A DNA stretch of 64,000 nt from Sulfuricurvum sp. (GCF_030691015.1 NZ_JAUYFF010000001.1:248001-312000); one strand, 5' to 3'; positions 53,993-62,760 are shown, counted from the stretch's first letter. Notes: a model not told the origin generated them from the sequence alone. Translations and numbers: made by a program.

Positions 53993-56062
53993 TTGAAGCC
54001 TTTATCAGTTTTATTTATTTTACTCTTACTACCATCATCACTACTCTTGGCTGAAAATGATGATGATCTTGATAAAGTCTTAGAAGAAGCAACCTATATT
54101 GCGACAAAGACAAAGTTAAATGCCGATTATGTACCCGGAACGGTAACAGTAATCAGCGGTGAAAAATTAAAGTCGCTGGGAATAACCAATCTTGCGGAAC
54201 AAAACGCGTTTGACATGATTGTCGGATTTGATTCATCAACCCTCTCCCTCCGAGGAGCGGGATCAATCTATGGAGCGCAAGGGAATAAAATCAAGTGGAT
54301 GATCAATGACAAGCCGATAAGTTCCGAAATATGGGGAATTCCGAAACTGGGTGTCGGGCAGATAGTATTCCCGATCCCGACAGATGCGGTTGATCGAATC
54401 GAGATCATCAGAGGGCCCGGATCAGCGATTTATGGCGGTAACGCAATTTACGGCGTGGTTAATATTATTACAAAAAAAGAGACGGGTAGTGTGTTTACCA
54501 CTCTATCGCAGATGGAAAGCAATAAATTCGGGAAAGGGGTAGGCGCCTACGGTACTTTTGAAAAAAATGATTTAGAAGTAACCACAATTGTCTCAGCGGA
54601 TAAAAGTGACGGCTGGGATTTGCCGATAACCACCCAATCTCCGGCAAGGGATGGCAATCTTCCCAATGCAAGCAGAAACAATCTTTTTATGGCTGATATA
54701 TCTTATAAAAATTTTGATTTCTGGACATACAGACTGGAAGCCAAGAATGACTATGCACGTTTGCAATGGGACCCCTCAAACTATCTGCCCCAAGATAATG
54801 ATGAGCCTGTTCAATCCAATACCTACACCATGATAGGTGTGCAAGGAAAGTATAATGTTTCCAATGTTGTACTCACCGCAAAAGCCGGTATCAATCAATA
54901 CACCAATCGGGCCGAAGTTGTATTCAAACCGTCATCCGTATTGGGAAATAATCCAAATCACCTAGACGGTGTACGAAAAGTTGATTACGTTGAAAGTACA
55001 AAATATGTTGAAGGAATTGTAGAAACAACGGTTGGATCCAACCGGTTGCTGGGCGGAGTCTATGCCGGTTTTCTCTCTGTTGATCAAGATGATGTTTTAC
55101 AAACGTGGAGCGGTAACAACTATAACCCAGGTATATCAACCAATTTATTAACGGTAAATGATCCTAAAAGAATCAATAGAGCTTTGTACCTGCAGGATGA
55201 AATACTGCTAAATGACCAAAGTACGCTAACCCTCGGAACACGTTATGATACCTACAGTGACGGTAGGAATGCTTTATCTCCTAGAATAGCTTTTGTCTAT
55301 ATGCACGATGAATCCAATATTCTAAAAGCTCAATACTCAAGAGCTTTTAGACCGTCTAGCTTTTCAGAACAGTATTCTCCTAATAATCAGGTTTCAACGA
55401 AAACGTATGAATCAGAAACGGCCGATACGGTTGAGCTCTCTTACATTTTCAAAACAAAAGAGACCTCTATCAAAACAACAGCCTTTCATTCCAGAACTCA
55501 TAATATGATTACGTATCATGATTTTACCTACGAAACGATAAATCTTGAGAGCCCGACAACCGTTAACGGACTTGAACTTGAGTTGAGCAAAAATTATGAA
55601 ACGCTCAATCTTGGTGCAAATATGGCTTTTTATAAATCACACAGAGGAGAAGTACACCTGAGTAGAGGCGGTCTTGTGCTTAATTATGACCCCAGTGAGT
55701 TCGCATTGTCCTCTAAGGTGATGGCAAATGTATTCGCTACCCTCAACAGCGATACGCACTATCCGACGACATTATGGTATCACTATACCGGAAACAAAAA
55801 CAGAGTCAATAATGCTATGCTGGATGCCAATGGCAACATCGTCACTATTTATACTACAAACGGTTCTACACCTGCTCAAGATTATTTGAATATCACACAA
55901 AAAATCAATGGAATATCCAAAGGGGTTGATTTGGAATTCGGTGTCAAAAATGTCTTTGGAAAAACACTAAAAACTCTCTATTTTCCGCTAAATCCGCCTA
56001 ATACGAGTGATGTCCCCTACATGGGGCAGACGTTCTGGGTTAATTTGCTTTATAAATTCTAG
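53993..56062 (+). CDS. TonB-dependent outer membrane receptor, paralogue
   Basis: A 689-residue receptor: signal peptide ('PLSVLFILLLLPSSLLLAE'), plug domain with 'VDRIEIIRGPGSAIYGGNAIYGVVNIIT', and a barrel ending in Phe ('NLLYKF'). The usual plug phrase for the first loop is altered ('LAEQNAFDMIVGFDSS' in place of a typical 'LPGV' segment). The start is TTG, with GGAG five bases upstream; the signal peptide requires it. It is followed by a histidine kinase and a YfiR-like gene on the same strand. Confidence 0.9.
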   Translation: MKPLSVLFILLLLPSSLLLAENDDDLDKVLEEATYIATKTKLNADYVPGTVTVISGEKLKSLGITNLAEQNAFDMIVGFDSSTLSLRGAGSIYGAQGNKIKWMINDKPISSEIWGIPKLGVGQIVFPIPTDAVDRIEIIRGPGSAIYGGNAIYGVVNIITKKETGSVFTTLSQMESNKFGKGVGAYGTFEKNDLEVTTIVSADKSDGWDLPITTQSPARDGNLPNASRNNLFMADISYKNFDFWTYRLEAKNDYARLQWDPSNYLPQDNDEPVQSNTYTMIGVQGKYNVSNVVLTAKAGINQYTNRAEVVFKPSSVLGNNPNHLDGVRKVDYVESTKYVEGIVETTVGSNRLLGGVYAGFLSVDQDDVLQTWSGNNYNPGISTNLLTVNDPKRINRALYLQDEILLNDQSTLTLGTRYDTYSDGRNALSPRIAFVYMHDESNILKAQYSRAFRPSSFSEQYSPNNQVSTKTYESETADTVELSYIFKTKETSIKTTAFHSRTHNMITYHDFTYETINLESPTTVNGLELELSKNYETLNLGANMAFYKSHRGEVHLSRGGLVLNYDPSEFALSSKVMANVFATLNSDTHYPTTLWYHYTGNKNRVNNAMLDANGNIVTIYTTNGSTPAQDYLNITQKINGISKGVDLEFGVKNVFGKTLKTLYFPLNPPNTSDVPYMGQTFWVNLLYKF

Positions 56063-56158
56063 TGAATATCAGACAAGCAGGGTAAAGTTGTCTGAACATT
56101 TAATCATAAATTAACCAATACTTATATATTATTAATTTATGTTACTACACATTGGATT

Positions 56159-57589
56159 ATGATGACACATTCTCTTATCGGAAAATTCGCCTGGGTATTC
56201 TGGCTGCTTTACATTGCGGTTATTGCCCCTATCTTTATCTTTATTCAAATCAATGTCTCATCGGTTCTCAACGAAAGTGAAAAAGCAAAAGTTGAACTGG
56301 TTACCCAAACGCTCAAACCGATTATTTCAGCCTATCTGACATTCGAACAGCAAGATATGCTCAGCGATACTATGCGTACCTTTTTTCAAAATCCTAATAT
56401 TCTGAAGGTATCGTTGATCGGTACAAACCAAAAGGTTATTTTTGAGCAACACTATCCCCACTCCAAAACAGAAGAGACAACAACCTTCTCTACCCCTGTG
56501 AGCGATTCCATTACCCATCAGAAACAAGCTACGCTTGTAATCAGTTACTCAAACAAATTTGTCCATGATCTTCAATATAAACTTTTTCTGCAGCTCATTC
56601 TTCTCTCTTTGTTTGCGTTGCTGATATTTTCCATTACCTACTTGTATTTTCGAAAACAGTTTTTTATTCTCCGCCTTTTGTCAAACTGGATGGGAAGCTA
56701 CACCATAGATAAAGCTACCGAACCGTTCAAAAGTGATAATACGAATACCGAGATATTAACCATCACCTCTTCGGCCAATAAAATGCTCGAAACCATCGAT
56801 AACTATCGTTGTCAAATGGAGCAGATCAATAATGAGCTTGAACATCGGGTCGAGACCGAAATTACCAAGCGTCGTGAAAAAGAACAGCTCCTGGTTCATC
56901 AATCCCGTCTTGCAGCAATGGGGGAGATGATAGAGAGCATTGCCCATCAATGGCGTCAACCTTTGAATATCATCGGATTGGCAATCGCCGACATCAATAT
57001 GAAACGGGCACTTGGGTTGCTTGAAGATGCCGAGATTGAGAAAAATAATGCCATTATCAATAACAATCTTGCTTTTATGTCGAATACTATCGATGATTTC
57101 CGAAACTTTTTCAACATGGATAAAGAGTGTCTCAATTTTGACCCGATCCAACCCATCAATGAAATATTTACCCTTTTAGGCGAACAACTGCGCTATGCCA
57201 ACATCACGTATCTCATACATAAAAAATGTGATGATGAGATCTTCGGTGTTGCCAATGAATTCAAACAAGTGATTTTAAATATTGTCAATAATGCTCAAGA
57301 TGCCATTAAAAGCAAACAAGATCAAATCGGAGGAAAGATCGAAGTCACTTTGCGTTGCGATGCACATCATCTTTATATTGATATCAGCGATACAGGAGGA
57401 GGGGTGCCGCCTTCGATAGTCGAACGTATTTTTGACCCCTACTTTACAACCAAACTTCATAAAAAAGGGACCGGTATCGGACTTTATATGTCCAAAGTCA
57501 TCATCGAACAACATTTTGAAGGCTCCCTCAGTGTGCGTAATACGCATGAAGGTGCCCTCTTCACATTGACTATGGCTCTGAGCCGATAA
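56159..57589 (+). CDS. Membrane sensor histidine kinase
   Basis: A 476-residue kinase: membrane helix ~10-32, small periplasmic domain (~33-140), second helix ~143-165, a coiled-coil linker, then the phospho-acceptor 'IAHQWRQPL' (H263) and an ATPase domain (N box 'ILNIVNNAQDAI', G boxes 'DTGGGVPP' and 'GTGIGLYMSK'). No response regulator gene is adjacent. It starts 96 bases after the receptor and abuts the YfiR-like gene, which overlaps it by one base. An inverted repeat, CAGACAA-11-TTGTCTG (56070-56094), lies upstream. Confidence 0.9.
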   Translation: MMTHSLIGKFAWVFWLLYIAVIAPIFIFIQINVSSVLNESEKAKVELVTQTLKPIISAYLTFEQQDMLSDTMRTFFQNPNILKVSLIGTNQKVIFEQHYPHSKTEETTTFSTPVSDSITHQKQATLVISYSNKFVHDLQYKLFLQLILLSLFALLIFSITYLYFRKQFFILRLLSNWMGSYTIDKATEPFKSDNTNTEILTITSSANKMLETIDNYRCQMEQINNELEHRVETEITKRREKEQLLVHQSRLAAMGEMIESIAHQWRQPLNIIGLAIADINMKRALGLLEDAEIEKNNAIINNNLAFMSNTIDDFRNFFNMDKECLNFDPIQPINEIFTLLGEQLRYANITYLIHKKCDDEIFGVANEFKQVILNIVNNAQDAIKSKQDQIGGKIEVTLRCDAHHLYIDISDTGGGVPPSIVERIFDPYFTTKLHKKGTGIGLYMSKVIIEQHFEGSLSVRNTHEGALFTLTMALSR

Positions 57590-58119
57590 TGAAAAAATCG
57601 ATTCTTCTCTTTTGCATACCGTTTCTCCTATGGGGTAGTACGTATGATGCTACCTTATTGCAGATTGGGGCAAAACTATTTCCCAAAGTCGCAGTGATGG
57701 AAAAAGGGACAAAAGAACGTATTCAATCGAATGTAAATTTTATCATTATTACAACCCCCTCAAATAAAGTGGCTGCACAACGATTATCCGAGATGATTGA
57801 ACGTCAATACGGCGGAACACTTAGCAATTATTCTCTTAACGTCTCAATTGTTTCGGCTAAAGAAGCTTTGGAGATCAAAAATGCGCATGGCTTTATTCTA
57901 CTGCTAGATCCGGATGAGAGTATCCTCTCACCCCTGTTGGAACACGCACATGAGAATAAAATATTGACGTTTAGCTTCGATCCCGTATTACTTCAAAAAG
58001 GGGTGGCAATATCACTGTATATCGGAAGAAGCGTAAAACCTTATATCAATCTAACCACACTCAAACAGGTACCGTTTACTTTTGAATACGGTTTCTTGAA
58101 ACTTTCTCAGTCTTATTAA
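57589..58119 (+). CDS. YfiR-like (DUF4154) periplasmic protein, tentative
   Basis: A 176-residue protein with a signal peptide ('KSILLFCIPFLLWGS') and an alpha/beta domain. The order of strands and helices, 'GFILLLDPDES', 'GVAISLYIGRSVKPYINL' and the C-terminal 'YGFLKLSQ' match the pattern of YfiR/DUF4154 proteins, which in Pseudomonas restrain a partner signalling enzyme from the periplasm. Assignment is by pattern and context only. Overlaps the kinase gene by one base, so the kinase is the likely partner. Ends in a four-base overlap with the opposing cyclase. Confidence 0.6.
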   Translation: MKKSILLFCIPFLLWGSTYDATLLQIGAKLFPKVAVMEKGTKERIQSNVNFIIITTPSNKVAAQRLSEMIERQYGGTLSNYSLNVSIVSAKEALEIKNAHGFILLLDPDESILSPLLEHAHENKILTFSFDPVLLQKGVAISLYIGRSVKPYINLTTLKQVPFTFEYGFLKLSQSY

Positions 58120-59492
58120 GATTTATTAATCTCAATTCTATTTCTGCCGTTTTTCTTCGCTTCGTACATTGCTCCGTCCGCTTTTTCAAAAAGTGTTTTT
58201 TTAGTATCTTCTCCGCTTAGCTGAGCAATTCCAAAACTTAATGTCATATTCTTGTCGACGTAACTAAAGGTATGCGCTTCGACAATCTTTCTTAGATTTT
58301 CTGCTAAATTATACGCACCCGTCATATCGGTTGCCGGGGTTAAAACGACAAACTCTTCGCCCCCCCACCGTGCAAAAATATCTCCGTTTTTGATATTGCT
58401 TTCAACAAGGTTTACCAAGTCAATTAAAAGAATATCACCCGCCTGATGCCCATACGTATCATTTACCAGTTTAAAGTGATCAACATCAAAAATGATCAAA
58501 CTGAGCGGTAGATTATTCTGCTTCGCATTGGCTATCTCTATGCTAAAAATATCTTCAAAATTTTCCCGATTGTTAATCCCCGTCAGTTTATCTCTGAACG
58601 CTTTTTGCTCCAATGTATTTGTCATGGAATAAAGTTCATCAACCTTATTCTTCATCGCTTTATTGATATTTCGCAACTGCTGTTTGGTCTCTTCTAACTC
58701 AGTGATATCGTGTCGGATCGCTATGTACTCTACAACATCTCCATCAACATCCAGAATCGGTATAACGGTGGTATCGACGATGTACTGCCCTCCGTCTTTT
58801 TTCATATTGGTGACCACACCGCTCCAGCTTTTTTTTGCTTTGATGGTGTCCCATAAATCTTTGAAAGCATCTCGAGGCATATCCGGATGTCGGATGATGT
58901 TGTGCGGTTTGCCTATCAGTTCATTTCTGGTGTATCCTGATATCTCACAAAACTTGTCATTGACATAAGTTATAACCCCTTTAGGGTTCGTTTTAGAGAC
59001 AATATTGCTCAAATCAACCGCTTTTTTATATTCCGCCAAAAGATTTGAGTTTTCACTTTTATAATTGCTGTTTGAACTTATAAGATTTTCAAAATTGGAT
59101 GCCAGATCATTCGCCATTTGCAACGTTAACGAATCAATTTCACTTTGGAGTGCATAGGAGAGATTTCCTTTTTCAAAAATCACCTGCTCTATCGCATTTT
59201 TGAGTTTTGTAATCAAGGTAAAAAGATCGGAGACTGTGACATTGTAATTATTCAAAAGTTGTAAAAAATCAATTTTTACTTGGCACTCCGTGACCGTTGC
59301 ACGCCACTCAATTACACTGATGTAACAATCACAAAACTGGTAAAAAAGGTGGGTGTTTTTTTCAATGATAGGTAAAGAGTGTCGATGAAGTACATTTTGA
59401 ACTTCACTTTGATCCATCCAAATTTTTATAATCTCATTTCTGCTTATACGCAAAAAATAGGAAAATTCTTCGCTATTGATAATTTTAATCAC
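58116..59492 (-). CDS. PAS-GGDEF diguanylate cyclase, probably cytoplasmic
   Basis: A 458-residue protein without membrane helices: helical N-terminal domain (1-~160), PAS domain (~165-280) and GGDEF domain. The PAS contains 'NIIRHPDMPRDAFKDLW', a sequence seen in Aer-like redox PAS domains that bind FAD. The active site is GGEEF (377-381). Where an RxxD inhibitory site should be, the sequence is K-N-G-D, so product inhibition may be absent. Tail-to-tail with the YfiR-like gene. Confidence 0.88.
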   Translation of the reverse strand: MIKIINSEEFSYFLRISRNEIIKIWMDQSEVQNVLHRHSLPIIEKNTHLFYQFCDCYISVIEWRATVTECQVKIDFLQLLNNYNVTVSDLFTLITKLKNAIEQVIFEKGNLSYALQSEIDSLTLQMANDLASNFENLISSNSNYKSENSNLLAEYKKAVDLSNIVSKTNPKGVITYVNDKFCEISGYTRNELIGKPHNIIRHPDMPRDAFKDLWDTIKAKKSWSGVVTNMKKDGGQYIVDTTVIPILDVDGDVVEYIAIRHDITELEETKQQLRNINKAMKNKVDELYSMTNTLEQKAFRDKLTGINNRENFEDIFSIEIANAKQNNLPLSLIIFDVDHFKLVNDTYGHQAGDILLIDLVNLVESNIKNGDIFARWGGEEFVVLTPATDMTGAYNLAENLRKIVEAHTFSYVDKNMTLSFGIAQLSGEDTKKTLFEKADGAMYEAKKNGRNRIEINKS

Positions 59493-59625
59493 ATTTACTC
59501 ACTTCTAAATTTTCTTATCTACTCACTACTATTGTTGATTGTAGTATAAAAATAATAAAACTTCTTATAAGTAGAGTGGCTACTCGCTATAATCTTGATA
59601 CTATAATCTCACTCCCGGAGGGCTT

Positions 59626-59895
59626 ATGAAAGGTATTGGCACTGTGTTGGCCGTTTTGATGTTAACGGCAGCCTTATATGCTGAAAACAGAGAAAAAAAA
59701 TGGATACCCATTGAGCCAATCACCTCAAATCACGTTTCTAAGCTTGAGAGTAATACTTCCAAACTTCAAAGCGGCAATAAAACGATTCAAAATTTAAAAA
59801 TCATTAAAAACCTGCTCGATCATGTCAACAAGGGGGGCGTTACTCCAGAAAATGAAAGAACCTGGTACTCCCTTGAGCCAATGGATGATAATTGA
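59626..59895 (+). CDS. Small exported protein, unknown function
   Basis: An 89-residue protein with a signal peptide (1-~19, 'VLAVLMLTAALYAE') and a short polar region rich in Ser, Asn and Lys. GGAGG lies seven bases before the ATG. TATAATCT occurs twice upstream (about 59600 and 59614), giving candidate -10 boxes. No family recognised. Confidence 0.55.
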   Translation: MKGIGTVLAVLMLTAALYAENREKKWIPIEPITSNHVSKLESNTSKLQSGNKTIQNLKIIKNLLDHVNKGGVTPENERTWYSLEPMDDN

Positions 59896-59907
59896 TAGCT
59901 TCCCCTT

Positions 59908-60129
59908 TTATATCAATCCGTCACGCTGCATCCGCTCTTGAAGCGATATAAGGATATAAGCGCTTACCGTTCCTCCATGAAATTCTCGGATTTTATCTTC
60001 CCACTCTATCGGAATAGTAATCAGCTTCTTTTTCTTCTCTTTATCACCTTTGAGATGCTCTTCTCTCTCACTCATTGCGGCAGAACTTTTCACTTTTTCG
60101 ATATTTTGAAGAAAACTTTTTTTTGCCAT
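59908..60129 (-). CDS. Ribbon-helix-helix-like partner of the ParA ATPase
   Basis: A 73-residue basic protein. The N-terminal half is charged and probably flexible; the C-terminal part has a strand ('KLITIPI') followed by two helices ('EWEDKIREFHGG' and 'VSAYILISLQERMQRDGL'), the layout of ParG/CopG-like DNA-binding proteins. It lies directly after a ParA-like gene, as such partners often do. It probably binds DNA, for instance the inverted repeats beside it. Family assignment is tentative. Confidence 0.6.
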   Translation of the reverse strand: MAKKSFLQNIEKVKSSAAMSEREEHLKGDKEKKKKLITIPIEWEDKIREFHGGTVSAYILISLQERMQRDGLI

Positions 60130-60146
60130 TTTATATCCTTTATATA

Positions 60147-60177
60147 TATTTTAAATATTTATTTTATATTTAAAATA
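60147..60177. repeat. 12-bp perfect inverted repeat at the parA-like 3' end
   Basis: TATTTTAAATAT and ATATTTAAAATA are perfect arms, seven bases apart, covering the ParA stop codon and the gap before the partner gene. This may be a centromere-like or operator site for the partner protein, or simply an AT-rich 3' hairpin. Confidence 0.55.
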
Positions 60178-60803
60178 GATTTTACTTCCGCAAATAACTC
60201 ATCCATCTCTTGATCGGCTTTACTAAAAATACGATACTCTTTGATACTTTTGCCCTCACCGACGGAATGGGCGATATCGACCCGTTGCCGTAACACGGAG
60301 GTAAGCAGTTCAAAGTGATCCGACATACAAATAAAATCGACCAAATCCCCAAACCGTTTCATTGCCGGATTGATGTTATTAAAAAGGACATGCGTTTTTA
60401 TACTCTCACCTTGTATATCGGAGAGGCTTCTGAGGATATCTTCGTATTTCTGCAATCCCATCAAATCAAAAGGTTTATCGCTCACCGGGGTGATAAGAAG
60501 ATCCGAAGCTATGATAGCAATGCGATTATAGGCACTGTCAAATCCGCCTGAATCGATAATCGTAAGGGTATCCTCCGAATCTGCCGCTGCATACTCCGCC
60601 AACTCTTCGGCAGTGTTAAAATGGAGCATTTGGATCGGTGCGAGGTGATGTTCTTGGCGCAGAGCATTGGTCACGGTAAGGGAGCGTTGCGTATCAAGAT
60701 CAACGATGCGGGTATCGATAAAATTTGAGAAGTGTACGGCAAGATTCCACGCTACCGTAGATTTACCGACTCCCCCCTTTTGATGCGAAAGGGTAAGGAT
60801 CAT
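60159..60803 (-). CDS. Orphan ParA-family ATPase
   Basis: A 214-residue ParA/MinD-type ATPase. The deviant Walker A is 'KGGVGKST' (9-16) with the signature Lys at 9; 'VDLDTQRS' is motif A' and 'IIDSGGFDS' is the switch II/Walker B motif, as in plasmid ParF-type proteins. It is short, without the N-terminal DNA-binding domain of larger ParAs, and is followed by a small RHH-like gene, not ParB. It would position DNA or another cargo. Not the chromosomal soj-spo0J pair. Confidence 0.85.
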   Translation of the reverse strand: MILTLSHQKGGVGKSTVAWNLAVHFSNFIDTRIVDLDTQRSLTVTNALRQEHHLAPIQMLHFNTAEELAEYAAADSEDTLTIIDSGGFDSAYNRIAIIASDLLITPVSDKPFDLMGLQKYEDILRSLSDIQGESIKTHVLFNNINPAMKRFGDLVDFICMSDHFELLTSVLRQRVDIAHSVGEGKSIKEYRIFSKADQEMDELFAEVKSILNIK

Positions 60804-60817
60804 TTATATGCCTTATG

Positions 60818-60854
60818 TATTTTTAAAATATTGAAAGTATATATTTTAGATACT
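60818..60854. promoter_or_regulatory. AT-rich palindromes upstream of the ParA-like gene
   Basis: TATTTT-T-AAAATA (60818-60830) and AAGTAT-9-ATACTT (60835-60854... arms) lie within 50 bases of the ParA start. They resemble the arms of the repeat at 60147 and may be operators for autoregulation by the small partner. Confidence 0.4.
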
Positions 60855-60949
60855 TAAAGTAGATCAAACCAGAAAGTAAAAAATAACATATTGATTTACC
60901 TATTATCTAAAAGAGGAGTATAATTAACATTATCGCGAAAGGAGCTAGT

Positions 60950-61354
60950 ATGACTGAGCAACAACTTCTTACTTTATTTGTCGGGGTCATCGCGATATGT
61001 ATGGTATTCATTACTATTGTAATTGTTTTAATCGGTATCAATTCGATGAAAACAATGGAAAAAGCACAGGAATTTATGACTAATCTCCAAAATGAACTTA
61101 GTTTCCTCTCTACCAAGGCCGTATTAACCCTCCATGAAGTAAATGGACTACTCGGTCAACTCAAAGAGGAAACAAAATCAATTGGAGATAAATCCAAACT
61201 CTCATTGCATGAATTGCATGATTTGATTTCGTATCTCCATGACGAAACCAAAGAGCTTGCTCTCAAAGCTTCCAACGGCATCGCAAAAGTGACCATCGGC
61301 TCACTCGCAATCGGGGCACTTTCGCAATTTTTAAAGAAAAAAAACACACCTTAG
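60950..61354 (+). CDS. DUF948-like membrane/coiled-coil protein
   Basis: A 134-residue protein: one N-terminal membrane helix (~7-29), a coiled-coil-like region of about 75 residues, and a second hydrophobic stretch near the end. A ~28-residue unit is repeated: 'LTLHEVNGLLGQLKEETKSI' then 'LSLHELHDLISYLHDETKEL'. The pattern resembles DUF948/YtxG-type proteins of unknown function. AAAGGAG is six bases upstream of the ATG, and TATAAT at 60919-60924 is a likely -10. Confidence 0.65.
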   Translation: MTEQQLLTLFVGVIAICMVFITIVIVLIGINSMKTMEKAQEFMTNLQNELSFLSTKAVLTLHEVNGLLGQLKEETKSIGDKSKLSLHELHDLISYLHDETKELALKASNGIAKVTIGSLAIGALSQFLKKKNTP

Positions 61355-61364
61355 GAGAAATAAA

Positions 61365-61673
61365 ATGAATCAAGACAATACTCTCAGCTTTGTATTAGGT
61401 GCCGCGCTCGGCGGAGTTGCAGGATACTACCTCTTTAAACATCAAGACCAAATCGTTGATAAAATCCATGAACTCGAAGGAAATCTCCATATCGATCACA
61501 ACACTCTTATCGACAAAGCAAAAAGCAAACTCGATACACTGACCCAAAGTGTTCAATCTACCATTGAGCGGTATACCCACGGCAATGAAGATAAATCGGC
61601 TGATGAAATTACCGCTATTATGGCTGAATTGGCAAAGCTACGTGAAGAAGTTAGAGAACTCAGAACCCATTAA
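61365..61673 (+). CDS. YtxH-like small membrane protein
   Basis: A 102-residue protein with an N-terminal Gly/Ala-rich helix ('FVLGAALGGVAGYYLF'), characteristic of YtxH-domain proteins, then a long helix of polar residues. It lies ten bases after the DUF948-like gene, with AGGAG before the ATG, so they are one operon. The pair may stabilise envelope or stress responses, which is a guess from Gram-positive YtxGH. Confidence 0.7.
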   Translation: MNQDNTLSFVLGAALGGVAGYYLFKHQDQIVDKIHELEGNLHIDHNTLIDKAKSKLDTLTQSVQSTIERYTHGNEDKSADEITAIMAELAKLREEVRELRTH

Positions 61674-61683
61674 ATTGGGTTCT
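61662..61683 (+). terminator. Hairpin at the end of the YtxH-like gene
   Basis: AGAACCCA-6-TGGGTTCT is a perfect eight-pair stem that includes the stop codon. It is followed by TCTCGAATAC, so the tail is weak; it could serve both this gene and the convergent transporter gene. Confidence 0.5.
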
Positions 61684-61695
61684 TCTCGAATACTA

Positions 61696-62760
61696 TTAAC
61701 GAAGATGACGTGACGTTTTACGAAGCATCCGAAGCGTCGTTAGAGTAAAAGCCACAATCGCCGGTCCGAAGATAAATCCCCAGAATCCAAATGTTGCCAA
61801 TCCTCCCACAATAGCAAAGAAAATCATAAATTCATTCATACGATTTTTTCCGTCACTTAACTTCCGATTGACAAAATTTAGGATCAGCAACTTCACAATA
61901 TTATCAATAAAAAATGCCATCATAGCCCATGAATAGAGTGAAATGATCAGCGCGTTCATGATATTGCCCTCAAAATATTCATGTAGAGCAACCGGAACCC
62001 ATATTAATGCGGTACCGATAACAGGAATAACCGCTGAAATAGCCGTCATAAATCCAAGTAAAAAGGGGTTATATCCTTCAAAAAAAGCAATGAAGATTCC
62101 AAACGCCAACCCTTGCGCCAGCATAACACCGCCCAATGAATAAAATACGACCGCCGTTGTCGTCATCATATCGCTAAAAAATGCCCGCTTAATGGTACGG
62201 GAAAGGGGGATAATAGGAAGAATAAAAAGCATCATACTGCGTCCGTACCAACTCAGAAAAAAGAAAAATACGACAATCATAGCCATCTCAGCAAGCATAA
62301 CCATAAACGTTTGGAGTCCATTACCTAGCCAAGCGGCAAGAGTGGCTATGATCTCATCTTTATGTGCTTTTCCTAAAAGGATCAAATTATCCAGAGGCTC
62401 CTTCATCCATCCTAAAAAAGTGGGAAGATAATCGGTAATCGTATCAATTTGATCACTCAGGGCCCGAAGGGTTCCAACTACATTGGCAGGTTGATCAAAT
62501 AGATAGTATAAAAACATTGCAATAGGAACAAAAAGAATAAGAGAGAGTCCTAATGTCACAATACCGGCCGCAAGAACTGATGCCATAGATGAAAGACGCT
62601 CAATATGGCGTATGTTAGTTTCAACAGCACGATAGAGCGGAAATACAACGATAGCTAATAAAAATGCGATAAAGAAACTTTTTATAAAGGGCAAAAAGAG
62701 CCAGGTGACAAGTCCCAAGGCAGAAAAAATCATAAATCGGACAAAAAGTTTATTTTCCAT
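61696..62760 (-). CDS. AI-2E/PerM family transporter
   Basis: A 354-residue membrane protein with about eight helices. 'PFIKSFFIAFLLAIVVFPLYRAV' and the C-terminal 'IFFAIVGGLATFGFWGFIFGPAIVAF' are the family hallmarks. Members export autoinducer-2, other small molecules, or sodium/protons; the substrate is not known. It starts 12 bases after the ABC exporter ends on the same strand. Confidence 0.9.
   Translation of the reverse strand: MENKLFVRFMIFSALGLVTWLFLPFIKSFFIAFLLAIVVFPLYRAVETNIRHIERLSSMASVLAAGIVTLGLSLILFVPIAMFLYYLFDQPANVVGTLRALSDQIDTITDYLPTFLGWMKEPLDNLILLGKAHKDEIIATLAAWLGNGLQTFMVMLAEMAMIVVFFFFLSWYGRSMMLFILPIIPLSRTIKRAFFSDMMTTTAVVFYSLGGVMLAQGLAFGIFIAFFEGYNPFLLGFMTAISAVIPVIGTALIWVPVALHEYFEGNIMNALIISLYSWAMMAFFIDNIVKLLILNFVNRKLSDGKNRMNEFMIFFAIVGGLATFGFWGFIFGPAIVAFTLTTLRMLRKTSRHLR

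Noticed and set aside
60159-60803. Chromosomal soj (ParA) of the soj-spo0J pair
   Set aside because: No parB-like gene or parS site follows, and the protein is short and plasmid-like with an RHH-type partner.
59908-61673. Complete integrated plasmid or mobile element
   Set aside because: No replication, transposase, integrase, relaxase or flanking direct repeats are visible, so only a remnant could be claimed.
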